Assembly: GCA_030374805.1 (NCBI GenBank)
Contig: JARGSG010000041.1
Span: 124,001 to 188,000, forward strand
Origin: Gracilaria gracilis
Taxonomy: Eukaryota > Rhodophyta > Florideophyceae > Gracilariales > Gracilariaceae
Length of the DNA: 64,000 nt
Reading direction: 5' to 3'
A program made the position numbers and the translations under genes. Positions 22,950-33,604 of the stretch are shown piece after piece (within the stretch, counting starts at the first letter, position 1; each line of letters opens with the position of its first letter). Below the pieces are notes generated by a model. That model saw nothing but the letters and a program-made list of their open reading frames with translations. It did no database searches and had not been told where the DNA came from.

Positions 22950-23957
22950 ATGTTACGGGAATTTACCACTATGTGGGATGGCTCTCTAAGAGAGGTAGAT
23001 GCAACGGAACACCGGATTGAGATGATGCCGAACACGCGTCCTGTTGCGCACCCCCTTTATAGGGCAGGACCGAAGGCTCGGGAAGAGGAGCATTTTCAAG
23101 TTGAGAAGATGCTCTGCGCCGGGGTGATTGAACTCGCTCAATCACCCTGGGCATCCCCAGTCGTACTGGCATTAAAGGCCGACGGTACGAGGCATTTTTG
23201 TGTCGACTACCGTCGGTTAAACGCCATAACAGTACGGGATACCTACCCGATTCCCCGGATGGATGAGTGCATTGATTCACTTGGGAACGCAACCGTGTTC
23301 ACGGCGTTGGATGCCAATTGGGGATATTGGCAAGTCCCAATAAGGGAAGAAGACCGCGACAAGACAGCCTTTGTCTGTCACTCCGGGTCCTACCGCTTCA
23401 AGCGGATGCCATTTGGGTTGACCAACGCCCCCGCTACGTTCCAACGAGCGGTCGATGTCCTGCTCAACAGGTTCAAATGGCGGTCGTGTTTGGTATATCT
23501 GGATGACATCATCGTATTCTCAGATAACCTCGACGACCACCTCACCCATGTACGAGAAGTTCTAGCCGTTTTACGGGATGCTGGGATAACACTCAAGCTG
23601 AGGAAGTGTGAGTTTTTCACAGATACTATCAAGTATCTTGGTCACATTATCCGTCCTGGACGACTGTCGATCGAGGAAGCTCGAGTCAAATCCCTAATGA
23701 AGGCAAAGGAACCCCGTACTCAGACGGAATTGCGATCCTTCCTAGGGCTGGTCAATGTCTATCGACGGTTCATCCCGAACTTTTCGGACATCGCGGCGCC
23801 CCTCAACGCACTCCTGAGCAAGGGACAACCGCCGGAACTGGAACCCTTAACTCCCACGCAAGCGGAAGCTTTTAACTCCTTAAAGGAGTCTGTCACGTCA
23901 GCACCGATCCTATCGTTACCCAAATTGGGATTGACGTACTCCGTGAATACGGACTAG
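22950..23957 (+). pseudogene. gypsy B reverse transcriptase
   Basis: Ty3-type RT. Recognisable blocks are SPWASPVVLALKADG, CVDYRRLNAITV, YPIPRMDECIDSLG, FTALDANWGYWQV, RFKRMPFGLTNAPATFQ and the catalytic YLDDIIVFS. The thumb/connection part IKYLGHIIRPGRLS and LRSFLGLVNVYRRFIP follows. The frame is in register with the protease frame upstream (one stop between). It ends at TAG (23,955-23,957) where RNase H should continue. Confidence 0.92.
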
Positions 23958-24452
23958 AGCGACTACCAAGTAGGTTGCGCTCTTTTCAAAACCACCCCGG
24001 AAGGGGAACGGAAACCCATCGGGTACTGGTCGCGCTCGCTGAACGTCCACGAGCGGAACTACTCCGTTTCGAAGAAAGAGTGTCTCGCAGTTGTGTGGGC
24101 ACTGACCACTCTTCGCCCCTATCTTATGGGTCTTCACTTTACCGTATATACGGATCACTTCTCGTTGAGGTGGTTGATGAATATCTTTGATCCATCTGGC
24201 CGCCTGATGCGGTGGAGACTTTGCTTAGCGGAATATGACTTCACAGTCATATATAAGAAGGGGGTGCAGAACAAGCAGGCCGACGCACTGTCCCGATTAC
24301 CCACAAGTGGGGAGGCCCTCGCAACCAAGCATGACGACATCCGCTGCTTCTTCGTGGACGGAAAAGCACCGGAAGATCCGGAATGGCCAGAAGATCTGGA
24401 TATGAATGCTGAATTTGATGAACTACTGGCCTCTAATGAGATCGCTACTTAG
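23958..24452 (+). pseudogene. gypsy B RNase H
   Basis: RNase H that degrades the RNA template. After the RT stop, coding sense resumes (SDYQVGCALFQ), then shifts frame near 23,990. The clearest part is 24,093 onward: TLRPYLMG, FTVYTDHFSLRWL, FTVIYKKGVQNKQADALSR. It ends in an acidic linker and TAG at 24,452 before the integrase. Confidence 0.82.
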
Positions 24453-24596
24453 AAACCCCCACCGGGGAATTTTGTCCTCATAACTCCAGAGGAACTGGTA
24501 CGAGAGCAGTTCGGAGACCCCTTTTGCATAGGGATACGCGCCCGTCTTAACGGTGGTGAAGCACTCCCTTCCGGGGTAAATGACCAAGGTTACCTC

Positions 24597-26351
24597 GTGA
24601 GGAACGTCGAAGCTACCCCACAAGTAGTGGTGCCGCATTCCCTGCAATCGCGGGTGCTGCATTTAACGCATTATCCGAAGATCGGTGGTCATGCCGGTGG
24701 CCGGAAGCTCTATCTCACCCTGAGCAGGGACTTTTATTGGCCCGCAATGGTGGTGGATTGCTACGCGACCGTACGCTTCTGTACGGAGTGCGCAAAGAAC
24801 CGAGTGAAACTTCGGAAGAACAGCAAATCGCTGAAAATATTCCCTGCTAGGGCACCGCTGGAGTTTGTCGCAGTTGGTATCCTCGGGCCACTCCTCACAA
24901 CAAAACGAGGGAACAAGTTTCTACTTGTGATCACCGACCGCTTCTCGAAGCTTGTTCGGACTGTCCCTCTTCGGAGGATAACCACGTGCCCGGTGGCTAA
25001 CGCATTCGATACCCATTGGGCATTCGCGTACGGTACTCCAGTCGAGTTTTTGTCCGATAACGGAAAGCAGTTCGCTTCGCGCTTCTTCCAGGATGTCTGC
25101 CGCATCCTGGACGTGAAGAACCAGTTCACAACTACCTGTCATCCCCAATGTAATGGGCAAGTTGAACGGTTCAACCGAACGATTCTAGCCGCCCTCCGTT
25201 CCTACGTTGGTGACCACCCCAAGAATTGGTACTTGTACACCGATGCGGTGACGTTCGCGTACAATACGCAAGTTCACCGGACTACCGGAGTATCACCATT
25301 TGAATTGGTATTGTCCCGTACTCCCCCGCCTGTGACGTTGGAATCGCAAGCTCCGCTTGGAAGCTTCCCATCTGTAAGTCATTACCGACAAAGGTGGAAA
25401 GAGTGGCTCACGAAGTTGGTACCCGCTACGCAGAAGTCAATGGCCAGAGCCCAAGCCGCATACAAGCGGAATTTCGACGCTCGTTTACGAAGATCCAACA
25501 GCCCGCCAATTGCGGTAGGTAGCTACATCTTCGTACGGAAGGAGTACTACAACCCGGAACGGGAGAAACGTCACAAGCTATCGCCAGTGGCGGACGGACC
25601 CTTCAGAGTGATATCCGTAACTAGCGAAACAGTCGTGGTGCAAATGGGCGACACGCATGAGCGACTATTTCGCGACTGCCTTATGCCGGCCCCTCCGCCC
25701 TCGTCTGAGGTAGTTTTCGACAGTACAACTCCCGTTTCTACGGGTACACCAGCACCGGAGACACCGGGAACATCTGTGGCCGAACGACCATTCGTTTTAC
25801 CACACCCCACCCGGGGCCTCTCAGACATTCCGATGTTATCGGAAAACCTGGCTTCGCCGGATGGCACAGGCCATTTTGGCCGAACTTCTACGACCCCCAT
25901 GGCACGCATTATTACCTGCCATGCGGGAGTTCCACCACTCCTTCCCGTCGCTCCGTCTAAGGAGGGGGAGGAGGTTCGCCGCTCCAAAGGAGATACTTCG
26001 CCGTCGCAACGGAATTCGCACCGTGGCACAGGGGTTAGTGAAGCGGAATCGTCGCCGCACACGCAGCACGACAATCGAGCTGCTTCGCAAAGCCCCAATC
26101 AGGGTGTATGCTCATCACCATCGGTTACGGAGTCTCCCACAGGAACGGAAATGGCAGCGCCACCATCCCCGCAAGAGGCGGAGCACAGCGCAGAGGATGA
26201 GCCAGCAGCGCTGGGTATGGACGACCAAGCCCCTCGGGGGAACGTTCAACAGCAGTTGTCAGCAGCGCCCCCATCCTGGAGGACGCCACAACAACGACAT
26301 CCACCGTCCGCCACGGAATTGACAATCCTGAGACAGGGGAGTCAGTTGTAG
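24597..26351 (+). pseudogene. gypsy B integrase, catalytic Asp lost
   Basis: Integrase of a chromovirus. The HHCC zinc domain is complete (HLTHYPKIGGHAG... CTEC). The core has SDNGKQFAS with the second Asp and CNGQVERFNRT with the Glu, but the first Asp is replaced: VGILGPL, where gypsy C has IDILGPL. A GPY-type block (SPVADGPFRVI) follows, then a long Pro/Ser-rich linker. The frame stops at 26,351, and another frame carries the linker on toward the chromodomain. Confidence 0.88.
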
Positions 26352-26632
26352 GTTCATCGCGCACGCGTCCGCGCAACCAGAGCGTCTCGGCGGATCCTGG
26401 CGTCGAAGCCAGTGAGAAACAGGTCGTTTCAGACAAAGCACCCGTCCAGGACGGCGAGCCAACGGCAAAAGAATCAAAATCTTTCCAAGTAATGGGCGCA
26501 GCGCAAGCTGTACACGCCCGAAACTGGAGAAGTGCTGTGTACGACTCGCACGGGGCCAGCGCAGCACACGCCGGCTCACCATAATTCGCCGTTGGACACG
26601 AGGTCTCACATCCAAAGCGCACAGCGCAGCCG

Positions 26633-27241
26633 TTGGAGAAACCCCACCATAGAGAGACGGTTCAAACTTTGGTTAACCCTGGCCAACCATTGTTACAGTC
26701 ACGTGCCCTCTCACGGGGAGACGCACCTTACGCGCCCCTCCTCACGAAGCGTGGAACACCCCAGTCGGAACAAACGGCGTCATTGCCACCGCAAAGGCGG
26801 GATGACCCACGCAAGCTAGCGGTGGGAGCCGACTACCACAAAGGTGGAGACTCGATCCCTTGCAGGGTTAGCGCCGACACGGCTTCGATGCACCCCGACA
26901 CCCTCTTGAGGGATATATTTCCCCATGAGGGTAATGTTCCACTAGAAGTGACGAAGACACGGCATTGCCGGGAAGTGTACGTACAGGAATACGTCGTCGA
27001 CCGAATTCTCGGACATTCCTACGATAGTAACGGTAATTTACAATACCGAGTCCGTTGGTACGGTTATGGCCCCGAAGGGGATAATGAGGAACCGATCGAA
27101 CACCTGCCGCGCTCACGGGTTGTACAGTACCACCGTCGCGCCGGTACGGCTCTCCCAGGTACGCTGGATAACGCCCAGGTTGGGTATTGGGCACCGCCAT
27201 TGCGGGAAGAAGAAGTTAAGAAGAATTCTCATGCCATTTAA
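26633..27241 (+). pseudogene. gypsy B integrase C-terminal chromodomain
   Basis: The last 85 residues hold a chromodomain: YVVDRILGHSY, YRVRWYGYGPE, EEPIEHLPRSRVVQYHRR. In chromoviruses this tail is fused to integrase and directs insertion to chromatin marks. Here it is separated from integrase by frameshifts at about 26,350-26,630. A similar domain ends gypsy D at 36,603. Confidence 0.85.
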
Positions 27242-28433
27242 TACGGAAAGTGACGCTCACCTTGGGTGGCGTCACGCAGTCGCACTCTCTGAGTTGGAGT
27301 CCCACTCAGTGTGGTTAGTAACCCCATCTACTCAGTTTTCGTGGTGATGGGTTTTTTATCCAGCTTGCTGGTCTTATGGATCCGCATTCACGGTTTTCCC
27401 CATCACCAGGGTGTACAGTTGTCGAGTACACCACAATACTTGTGTTTTCATTGTGTCTACAATGCTACATTGCCATCTTGGATGGATGTTCAACTCGGAT
27501 CAACCGGTTCTGTCGCCCCGTCATCGGGTGTTGCACGACGCTTTGCAACCGCTGCAACACACGTGCGGCATTCGCATAACACGGTAGGAGGCTGGTGCGT
27601 TTCCGTTCGTAACGGTCGAAGTTCCCGGAGATCGGGTCTGTCCCCTCTACAGTACTATGAGGATGGCTTTTGCTAAAATCCCGTATCTCAGGCAACACTT
27701 TCCCGTTTCCTTAACGGTATCGCACTAGGCTATTCTGCAAGTGTTTAAACACATTTGTGAAGACAGATTATGAGTATCTCAGATGGTTTCTAAGTTATGG
27801 CATCGTTTCAGTTCGGTCGTCCATTTTTAGCTCGAACTGAAACAAGGTGCGCTTTCCACCTTAGTGGCGTTTAATCCCAACTTTCTGGAAGTCATTCGTA
27901 AGCTCTGAAGTTTGAGAGTTAGCCGACGTACTGGGACTGGTTCCACATAGTGTGGATCGGAAGTTATGGGCACTTCAATATTTGCGTTTTCTGAAAACGC
28001 GTCGTGGTCACTGCCGAACCGCTTTGAGCATAGACTAACCGGACCGTACCCGGATTGTGGCGCCTGAGCGGAGTCCAGTTGGCTACTCTGCATGGCAGGA
28101 AGTGGTACAAAAGTTTACGAGGGACGCTCACCACCCAAATATTGGAGAACACACTACTTTTGTCAAACCACTACTGTGGAGCGTTCCGAACTTCATCAAG
28201 AGATCCCACAACGTGGTCCGCAGACCTGCTAAGCAGGATTGACGCCGCGGTAATAGCGAGGAAGGTTTTTGTGACGACCAGGACGTGGTTGTGGTCGTGG
28301 TCGTTTGGATACCTGTCGGACCGCGTTGCGGCGTATCACCGCGAAGGGGAAAGCAATCCCATGCGATAGGTAAGTGGCGGACTACGTCATGGTCTTGGCG
28401 CTGCATACGTCACCTTTGGGACGTGCTTTCGCC
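27242..28433 (+). other. gypsy B 3' non-coding region
   Basis: 1.2 kb between the chromodomain and the polypurine tract. The antisense ORF found at this place in gypsy A/D fragments is not detectable here; the minus-strand frame at 28,128-28,406 has no similarity to it. A 9-bp stem (GGTGATGGG/CCCATCACC, 27,345-27,410) is the only structure noted. Confidence 0.5.
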
Positions 28434-28446
28434 TAGGAGGGGGAGA
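28434..28446 (+). other. Polypurine tract of gypsy B
   Basis: TAGGAGGGGGAGA directly before the 3' LTR start; closely matches the tracts at 17,940 and 41,711. Confidence 0.7.
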
Positions 28447-28598
28447 TGTAGTGCAACGCCCTACAAGGGATATTTCACCGACTTAGTCGTTTTCCCCCTT
28501 GCGCGTGCTGATGGTTACTGCCGCTACACACGGGTTGTGTGCCGCAATGCGGTCTGCATATTGTGCAAGGTGCACACGTGCACTCGCGCCGCAGACCC
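28447..28598 (+). repeat. 3' LTR of gypsy B, first 152 bp only
   Basis: Starts TGTAGTGCAACGCCC and follows the 5' LTR to GCGCCGCAG, then breaks off into a 13-bp spacer and a reversed LTR. Confidence 0.85.
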
Positions 28599-28611
28599 GT
28601 TTGTATCAGTT

Positions 28612-29417
28612 TGTAGTGCAATGCCCCAAAGGGGAAAGAACCTCGAAGACGTTCGGGATCTCCCTCACACGAGGTAGCACAGCAAGCAGAACCCTTCCAG
28701 GGGATGACACGACTGAGTCGGTTTGTAAGGCCGAGGCCACCGTTCACGCCAGGCGTAGGAAGGTAAACCTGTAGGTTGGATCCGTGTAAACGGTGTGTGT
28801 GTATCCTCAGATGAGGCGGTGTTTCCACAGAGGTGGCAAGCGTGGCCGAGTGCCAGCACAAGCCGCGGGTCGCGGAGAACAACCCGAAAAGAGGGGGAAA
28901 AGGAAAGGGGAGTCACAATGGTGACGAGAAGAAACGGCAGAGCCGGGCAAATCTTTATACAAGGCGAACGCGACAAATAGCGGTGTAATACTCCCACAAT
29001 TGGGTTCGTTTGGTTGACGCAGGGTGGTTAGACTACCGTATGCTACGGAAACTTCCTCCTGACGCTCACAGGCGTGAAGTCTAGAGCCAAAACCCTGGTT
29101 GAGGAAGTGTACTTAGTGGCGATGGCCAAGTGCCGAGCCACTATATAGTTTAGTCATCTCCCTGCAACTAGGCAAAAACTATTAAATAAATATCTAAATT
29201 ACCAGCAATGCTGTGCCAACCATCCGTTGCAAGAACTGCACACGTGTCTTAGTCACACTCAAATTGGGGCTGCGGCGCGAGTGCACGTGTGCACCGTGCA
29301 CAATATGCAGACCGCATTGCGGCACACAACCCGTGTGTAGCGGCAGTAACCATCAGCACGCGCAAGCGGAAAAACGACTAAGTCGGTGAAATATCCCTTG
29401 TAGGGCGTTGCACTACA
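28612..29417 (-). repeat. Full family B LTR in reverse orientation
   Basis: 806 bp, beginning with the reverse of the LTR end (TGTAGTGCAATGCCCC) and ending with the reverse of the LTR start (GGGCGTTGCACTACA). Together with the partial LTR at 28,447 it forms an inverted repeat with 150-bp arms around a 665-bp spacer. Confidence 0.9.
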
Positions 29418-29844
29418 CATCAACCCTAACTTGAAGCGTAAGGGCATCGATTCTATCAACGCCATGAAAGTCGCAATGAAGCATCGCGAGAAAGCACACG
29501 ACGCAAGTGATGAGCGTCATTGCATCGGCTTCCAAGACGCTATTAGGGCACCCGAAGAGGCTGGATTGGAAGAGAAGGATCTCCAAAGTATTCCCTGTGA
29601 CGATTCGAAACCTGATACCACCTCAAATTCATACTTGAATTCCAACAAGAAGTTGAAAAAGGGCAAGAAGCGCAAGCGTGATTTTTATCGCAAACATGAC
29701 GAAGAAAATGAGAAGGATAAAGCCGTGACTCCGTACTTCAAAACCGACGGCAACCAAGAAGGGGGCAAGAAGGGCGTCTACGACAAAAAGTTCCCGCGTA
29801 GCTCGAATTCTCGAAAAGATGGAGCTAAGCCATTTTTTCGTTAA
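29418..29844 (+). pseudogene. copia-1 gag-like C-terminal frame
   Basis: An open frame, Lys-rich (KKLKKGKKRKRDFYRK), that begins at the gypsy B boundary without an ATG and ends at TAA in 29,844. It is taken as the gag C-terminus of the copia element downstream, since the integrase follows within 75 bp. No zinc knuckle is visible, so the assignment rests on position. Confidence 0.5.
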
Positions 29845-29918
29845 GGGATTCGGGGTTAGACCCGAATCCCACCCTTGACGAAGGCAGTCCGATATCATCA
29901 TGTGGTACTGCGTCCACC

Positions 29919-30929
29919 ATGCGCCTGTGTGAAGCATTGGATGTTGTCTTCGAACCGGAGAATCCGAGATCACATTATCGTAGAGGTTGGGGATACGAAT
30001 GTGAGAATGCCAAGTCGATCGTACAAGATACACTCAATCAGAGCTTCGAGCTAACTTTCGATCTTTTTCGCGACGACTCACCACTGAAGATCTGGCTGGA
30101 TATCCAACGATACAGCATAACGGACTTCTCCTCTCGTCCACCGACTATCACTATCAATCGGGAGATGGACAAAAAGCCTCGAGTTCTCGAACTTTATATA
30201 AGGTCTACGTCCGTTTATAGCGCGAGAGCTCATGTACTGATTACGCCGACAGTGAGTTCGCTGTTGACATCCGTCGGGAGGAATATCCGGCCCAAAACGT
30301 TGGCGAAGAGGTTACACCGCATTACTCATGCACACCCGGACGAGATTATCGCCACGTGCCATAGAGCTGGATGTAATTCTGATGAGCTGGAGAAGGAGGT
30401 AAAACTCATTAGCGACAATTGCACGATATGTTTTCAATCAGGATTGCCGGCGCCATCGAAGAAAATCTCCATAACTCACGTGAATCAAGCATTCAACGTC
30501 GAAATTCAGTTAGAGTTCATGTTTTGCGTGATAAGATCGACGAAGTACACTGTCCTACATGTGGTGGACTGCGAGACAGGCCACTCCGAAGCGACAATCA
30601 CATCTGACAGAGAAGCACGAAGCATGGCGTCCACAATAGAGATCGAATGGATAAACAGACAAGGAGCTCCTGGAGCTCTGTCAGCGGACGACGAATTTAA
30701 CTGCCGAGAAGTCAAGAGATTTCTCTCCGGGAGGAAAATAAGGTTCAAATCAAGAACTGTCAGGAGACACAACAAAACCGGAGTCGTGGAGCGAAGGAAC
30801 GGCGTCGTGAAACGCATATTGGAAAAACTTCAACTAGAGAATACATCAAGTACTGACAGGACGATACTGTCAAGAGCGATCTTTCTCTCGAATTGTTTCA
30901 CTGGATCCAAAATCATGAGCTCTTTCTAA
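29919..30929 (+). pseudogene. copia-1 integrase
   Basis: Integrase of Ty1/copia type. The zinc domain shows LHRITHAHPDEI and CTIC. The catalytic core has ALSADDEFNCRE (second Asp) and KTGVVERRNGVVKRILE (Glu with the family's xxGxxER pattern). The first Asp site reads VEIQLEFMF, with Glu in place of Asp or a changed residue. A frame break after FTGSKIMSSF separates it from the downstream linker. Confidence 0.78.
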
Positions 30930-31789
30930 TTGGCAAAAGTGTATGCCCCTTCTATTCTAAGCGCCCCTCATCGAATGGTCACCGAAGACTTGTTGAGCGC
31001 TCACACGGAGCAAGCTGCTACCAGAGCGCTACAGCGTGTGCTGAAGGCGGGCGTCCATTCGAAGCTCTCTTAATGGGCTATAAAAGCCGGAGATGAAGTT
31101 CTATACTTTTACCGCACGACGGCGAACAACGAACCAGACGAGTGGCGTCCTGCAGTCGTCGTTCGAACCCATCAGCACATAGACGAAGTGCGTCGCTCAA
31201 CAAGAGGACGTATATCTCGTATCGCCTACGAAGACATACGTTTGCGCTCGAACTCGGAGCTCGCTCGAGAACTGGGAGAAGGTCTAATGAAGGACTACAT
31301 CGTTTCGACGCTCAGCTCAGACGAAAGCACCAGTGATGACACAAGGGGGGAAGTGGCGGCGTCTCTCATGAGGTTCAACACTGCTGAACGGGAACGCGTG
31401 TATAAGGATATGGGGGTTTACACGGATAATCTCTCACAGACTCGTGAGCTAGTGACAACGTGTTCAATGGAGTCGGACGAACAACGGGTGCTAGAGAATA
31501 TGCAACGCGTGATCGGCGCTAAGCAAGTCACATCCCGTGAAGTACAGTTTGCACCTCCCTGGATATTGAAGAATGCTATAGAGAAGGAGCACGAGGATAA
31601 TTGGATCAGCTCTTAAATTGAAGTCTTCGACTCCGAAGTCCCGCGGAACGCCAACGTAATATCCTCGCACACAGTGTATAAGATCAAACAGGACGAGGAT
31701 GATCTGAGGACACTCAAAGCACGCCTTGTGACACACGGCAATAGAGACGATCTGAAGATGACATCAGAAAGGATTGCTCCAATGCCGAT
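30930..31789 (+). pseudogene. copia-1 integrase-RT linker, broken
   Basis: Includes an open frame at 31,188-31,616 (YVSxx-free, acidic, ending PPWILKNAIEKEHEDNW), typical of the low-complexity linker before RT; the final part resembles the A-x-x-x-E-x-x-x-W start of copia RT. Between 31,617 and 31,789 the frame is disrupted by several stops. Confidence 0.55.
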
Positions 31790-33112
31790 ATGGTCATCGT
31801 AAGGATGATGATCAGCATCTCACTTTGCCCCGGTTTTAGCCTGGGGGTTGCGGACATCAAGGGCGCGTTCCTCCAAAGTGGACCAATACTCCGGGACATA
31901 TATGTAAGGCCAGCCCCAGAGTTCAGAAACCGTAGGGCAATCCTCTGGAAATTGAGTAAGCTGCCATATGGGATCGTTGAGGCAGGCAGGCAATGGGCCA
32001 AGAGAATCGAGACATGGATGCTCGACAAGATTCAGATCGAACTCGTTGATGGAATTAGCCAACTATTTCTAGAACGAGAAACCGACGGGCGTATCACTCT
32101 CGCTTTCGCCAATATAGTAGACGACCTACTTGTGGCAGGGCATAACAGACGTATCGCCGTATTCATGAAGGACCTGGAGAAAGAATTTGAGGTCGGGAAG
32201 ATTCGAATCGAGTCGAAATTGAGTTTTGCAGGTTGCGATATACACATCGATGAAGACCACAACGTCACACTCTCGATGATCCCTTACATGAGCCGCCTCA
32301 TTCCAATCGATCTCTCATGCTCACGAAGAAGGCAACGAGAAGAGAAGGCTACGGATGATGAAACCAACCAGTACCGCTCGCTGGCAGGAACCTTGATGTA
32401 CTTAGGATCGGCCGTGATTCCACAGGCCTCGTACGTCACATCTTCAATGCAGCAAGAACTTGGAGACCTACGCGTGAAGCACCTAGTTGACGCCAACCCT
32501 ATGCTCCACGAGATCGAACAGCTTTCACCGATTATCAGGTGCGTCCATCCAGTTGCGGTGACGGACGCTACGCTAATCAGAATGTCAGACGCCTCTCATG
32601 GGACGAATGCTCAAGCGTACGGACAGACCGGGATAGTCTGCGGATTACACCTAACAACCGCATTTGATGACGACGCTCTGTTTCATCCATTTTACTGGTG
32701 CAGCACAAAACAGCGTAGAGTAACCTACTCCTCGTTTGGAGCAGAGATACTTGCCTGTACAGAAGCGGAAGACAGGGGATTTGACATGAAAGAATCGATG
32801 AAGAACATATTCTCGCATATCGCAGTCCCGCATCACATCATGGTTGATTCGAAGGCTCTTTTCGATACAATTACGACGCTCCATGAGTGCCGCGAATTTC
32901 GCTTGCGTAAAACGGTAACGATGGTGCGTGATGCCTTTGAGTCGAGAGAACTAGACATAATTACCTGGATACCAGGCACCTTGAATATGGCCGACGCTCT
33001 TACGAAACGCAGTATCAACCACTCCGAGAGCATCAACCGCCTGTTCAGCGACGGACATTGGAAACTCGATGAATCTAAGGGTATATCCCATGACCCCAAA
33101 ACTTGGACGTGA
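31790..33112 (+). pseudogene. copia-1 reverse transcriptase and RNase H
   Basis: A long intact frame for the Ty1/copia RT (RVT_2) and RNase H. RT blocks are DIKGAFLQSG, KLPYGIVEAGRQWAKRIE and IVDDLLVAG, a variant of the YVDD catalytic motif with Ile for Tyr. Connection blocks are YRSLAGTLMYLGSAV. RNase H shows MSDASHG (Asp), SSFGAEILACTEAED (Glu), HIMVDSKALFDTI (Asp) and the tail LNMADALTKR. The N-terminal part of RT is lost to frame breaks before 31,790, so the enzyme is incomplete. Confidence 0.88.
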
Positions 33113-33144
33113 TATGTTGCTAGAAAACTAATGCGACTGGGGGG

Positions 33145-33585
33145 TGTGTGTGATTGCGTACTACTTTAGCTCTGACAGAGGCGAGAGCTAGTTGCTCGTC
33201 GCTCCGAGTACGTATTTGTACGTCACCCTAGTAACCGAAAGGTCGCATAGTAGCCTATATAAACCGGCGCCAGTACCCCAAGAGCTAAGAGGAGCTCGGG
33301 ATAGATTCCTGTGCCGATTGTATGTTTCTTGTGAGAAGACCCTCTCCACACTGCGTAAACGATGAACTTCTCGAACATGTCAGAAGTCCATACGACAACT
33401 GTATCAGAAAGAAAAGCAGATTGGAAACAAGACGATGTAAGCTGAGGACTACTTTTGTAGAGTCTGAGATAGCAGTCCTCGATTTAACGGCAAACAAAAC
33501 ACAACAGATCATAGAGTTCGTAGTTCTATGCTCTCGTAAACAATACAAGTTCAAATACAATGAAAGGTCACGAAATGATAACACA
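33145..33585 (+). repeat. copia-1 3' LTR
   Basis: Begins TGTGTGTGATTGCG straight after the purine tract ACTGGGGGG and ends about TGATAACACA. A promoter-like CTATATAAACC lies at 33,255-33,265. The region from there to 33,350 aligns with the diverged copia relic LTR at 43,360-43,450. The exact end is uncertain. Confidence 0.65.
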
Positions 33586-33604
33586 AAGGTTCAACTATTC
33601 AGAG

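Larger units (their letters stand above)
18648..29417 (+). mobile_element. gypsy B, Ty3/gypsy chromovirus with inverted right-end LTR
   Basis: A nearly complete element: 5' LTR, PBS, gag, protease, RT, RNase H, integrase, chromodomain, 1.2 kb of 3' non-coding DNA, polypurine tract, then 152 bp of 3' LTR in normal orientation followed by a full LTR in reverse. It interrupts copia-1. Several nonsense and frameshift changes, plus loss of an integrase Asp, make it non-autonomous. Flanks CATCT and CATCA could be a target duplication with one change. Confidence 0.8.

Noticed and set aside
25571-26098. 175-codon minus-strand frame opposite the integrase linker
   Set aside because: Opposite strand of a coding region with no homology to the antisense ORF family; not preserved in gypsy C.
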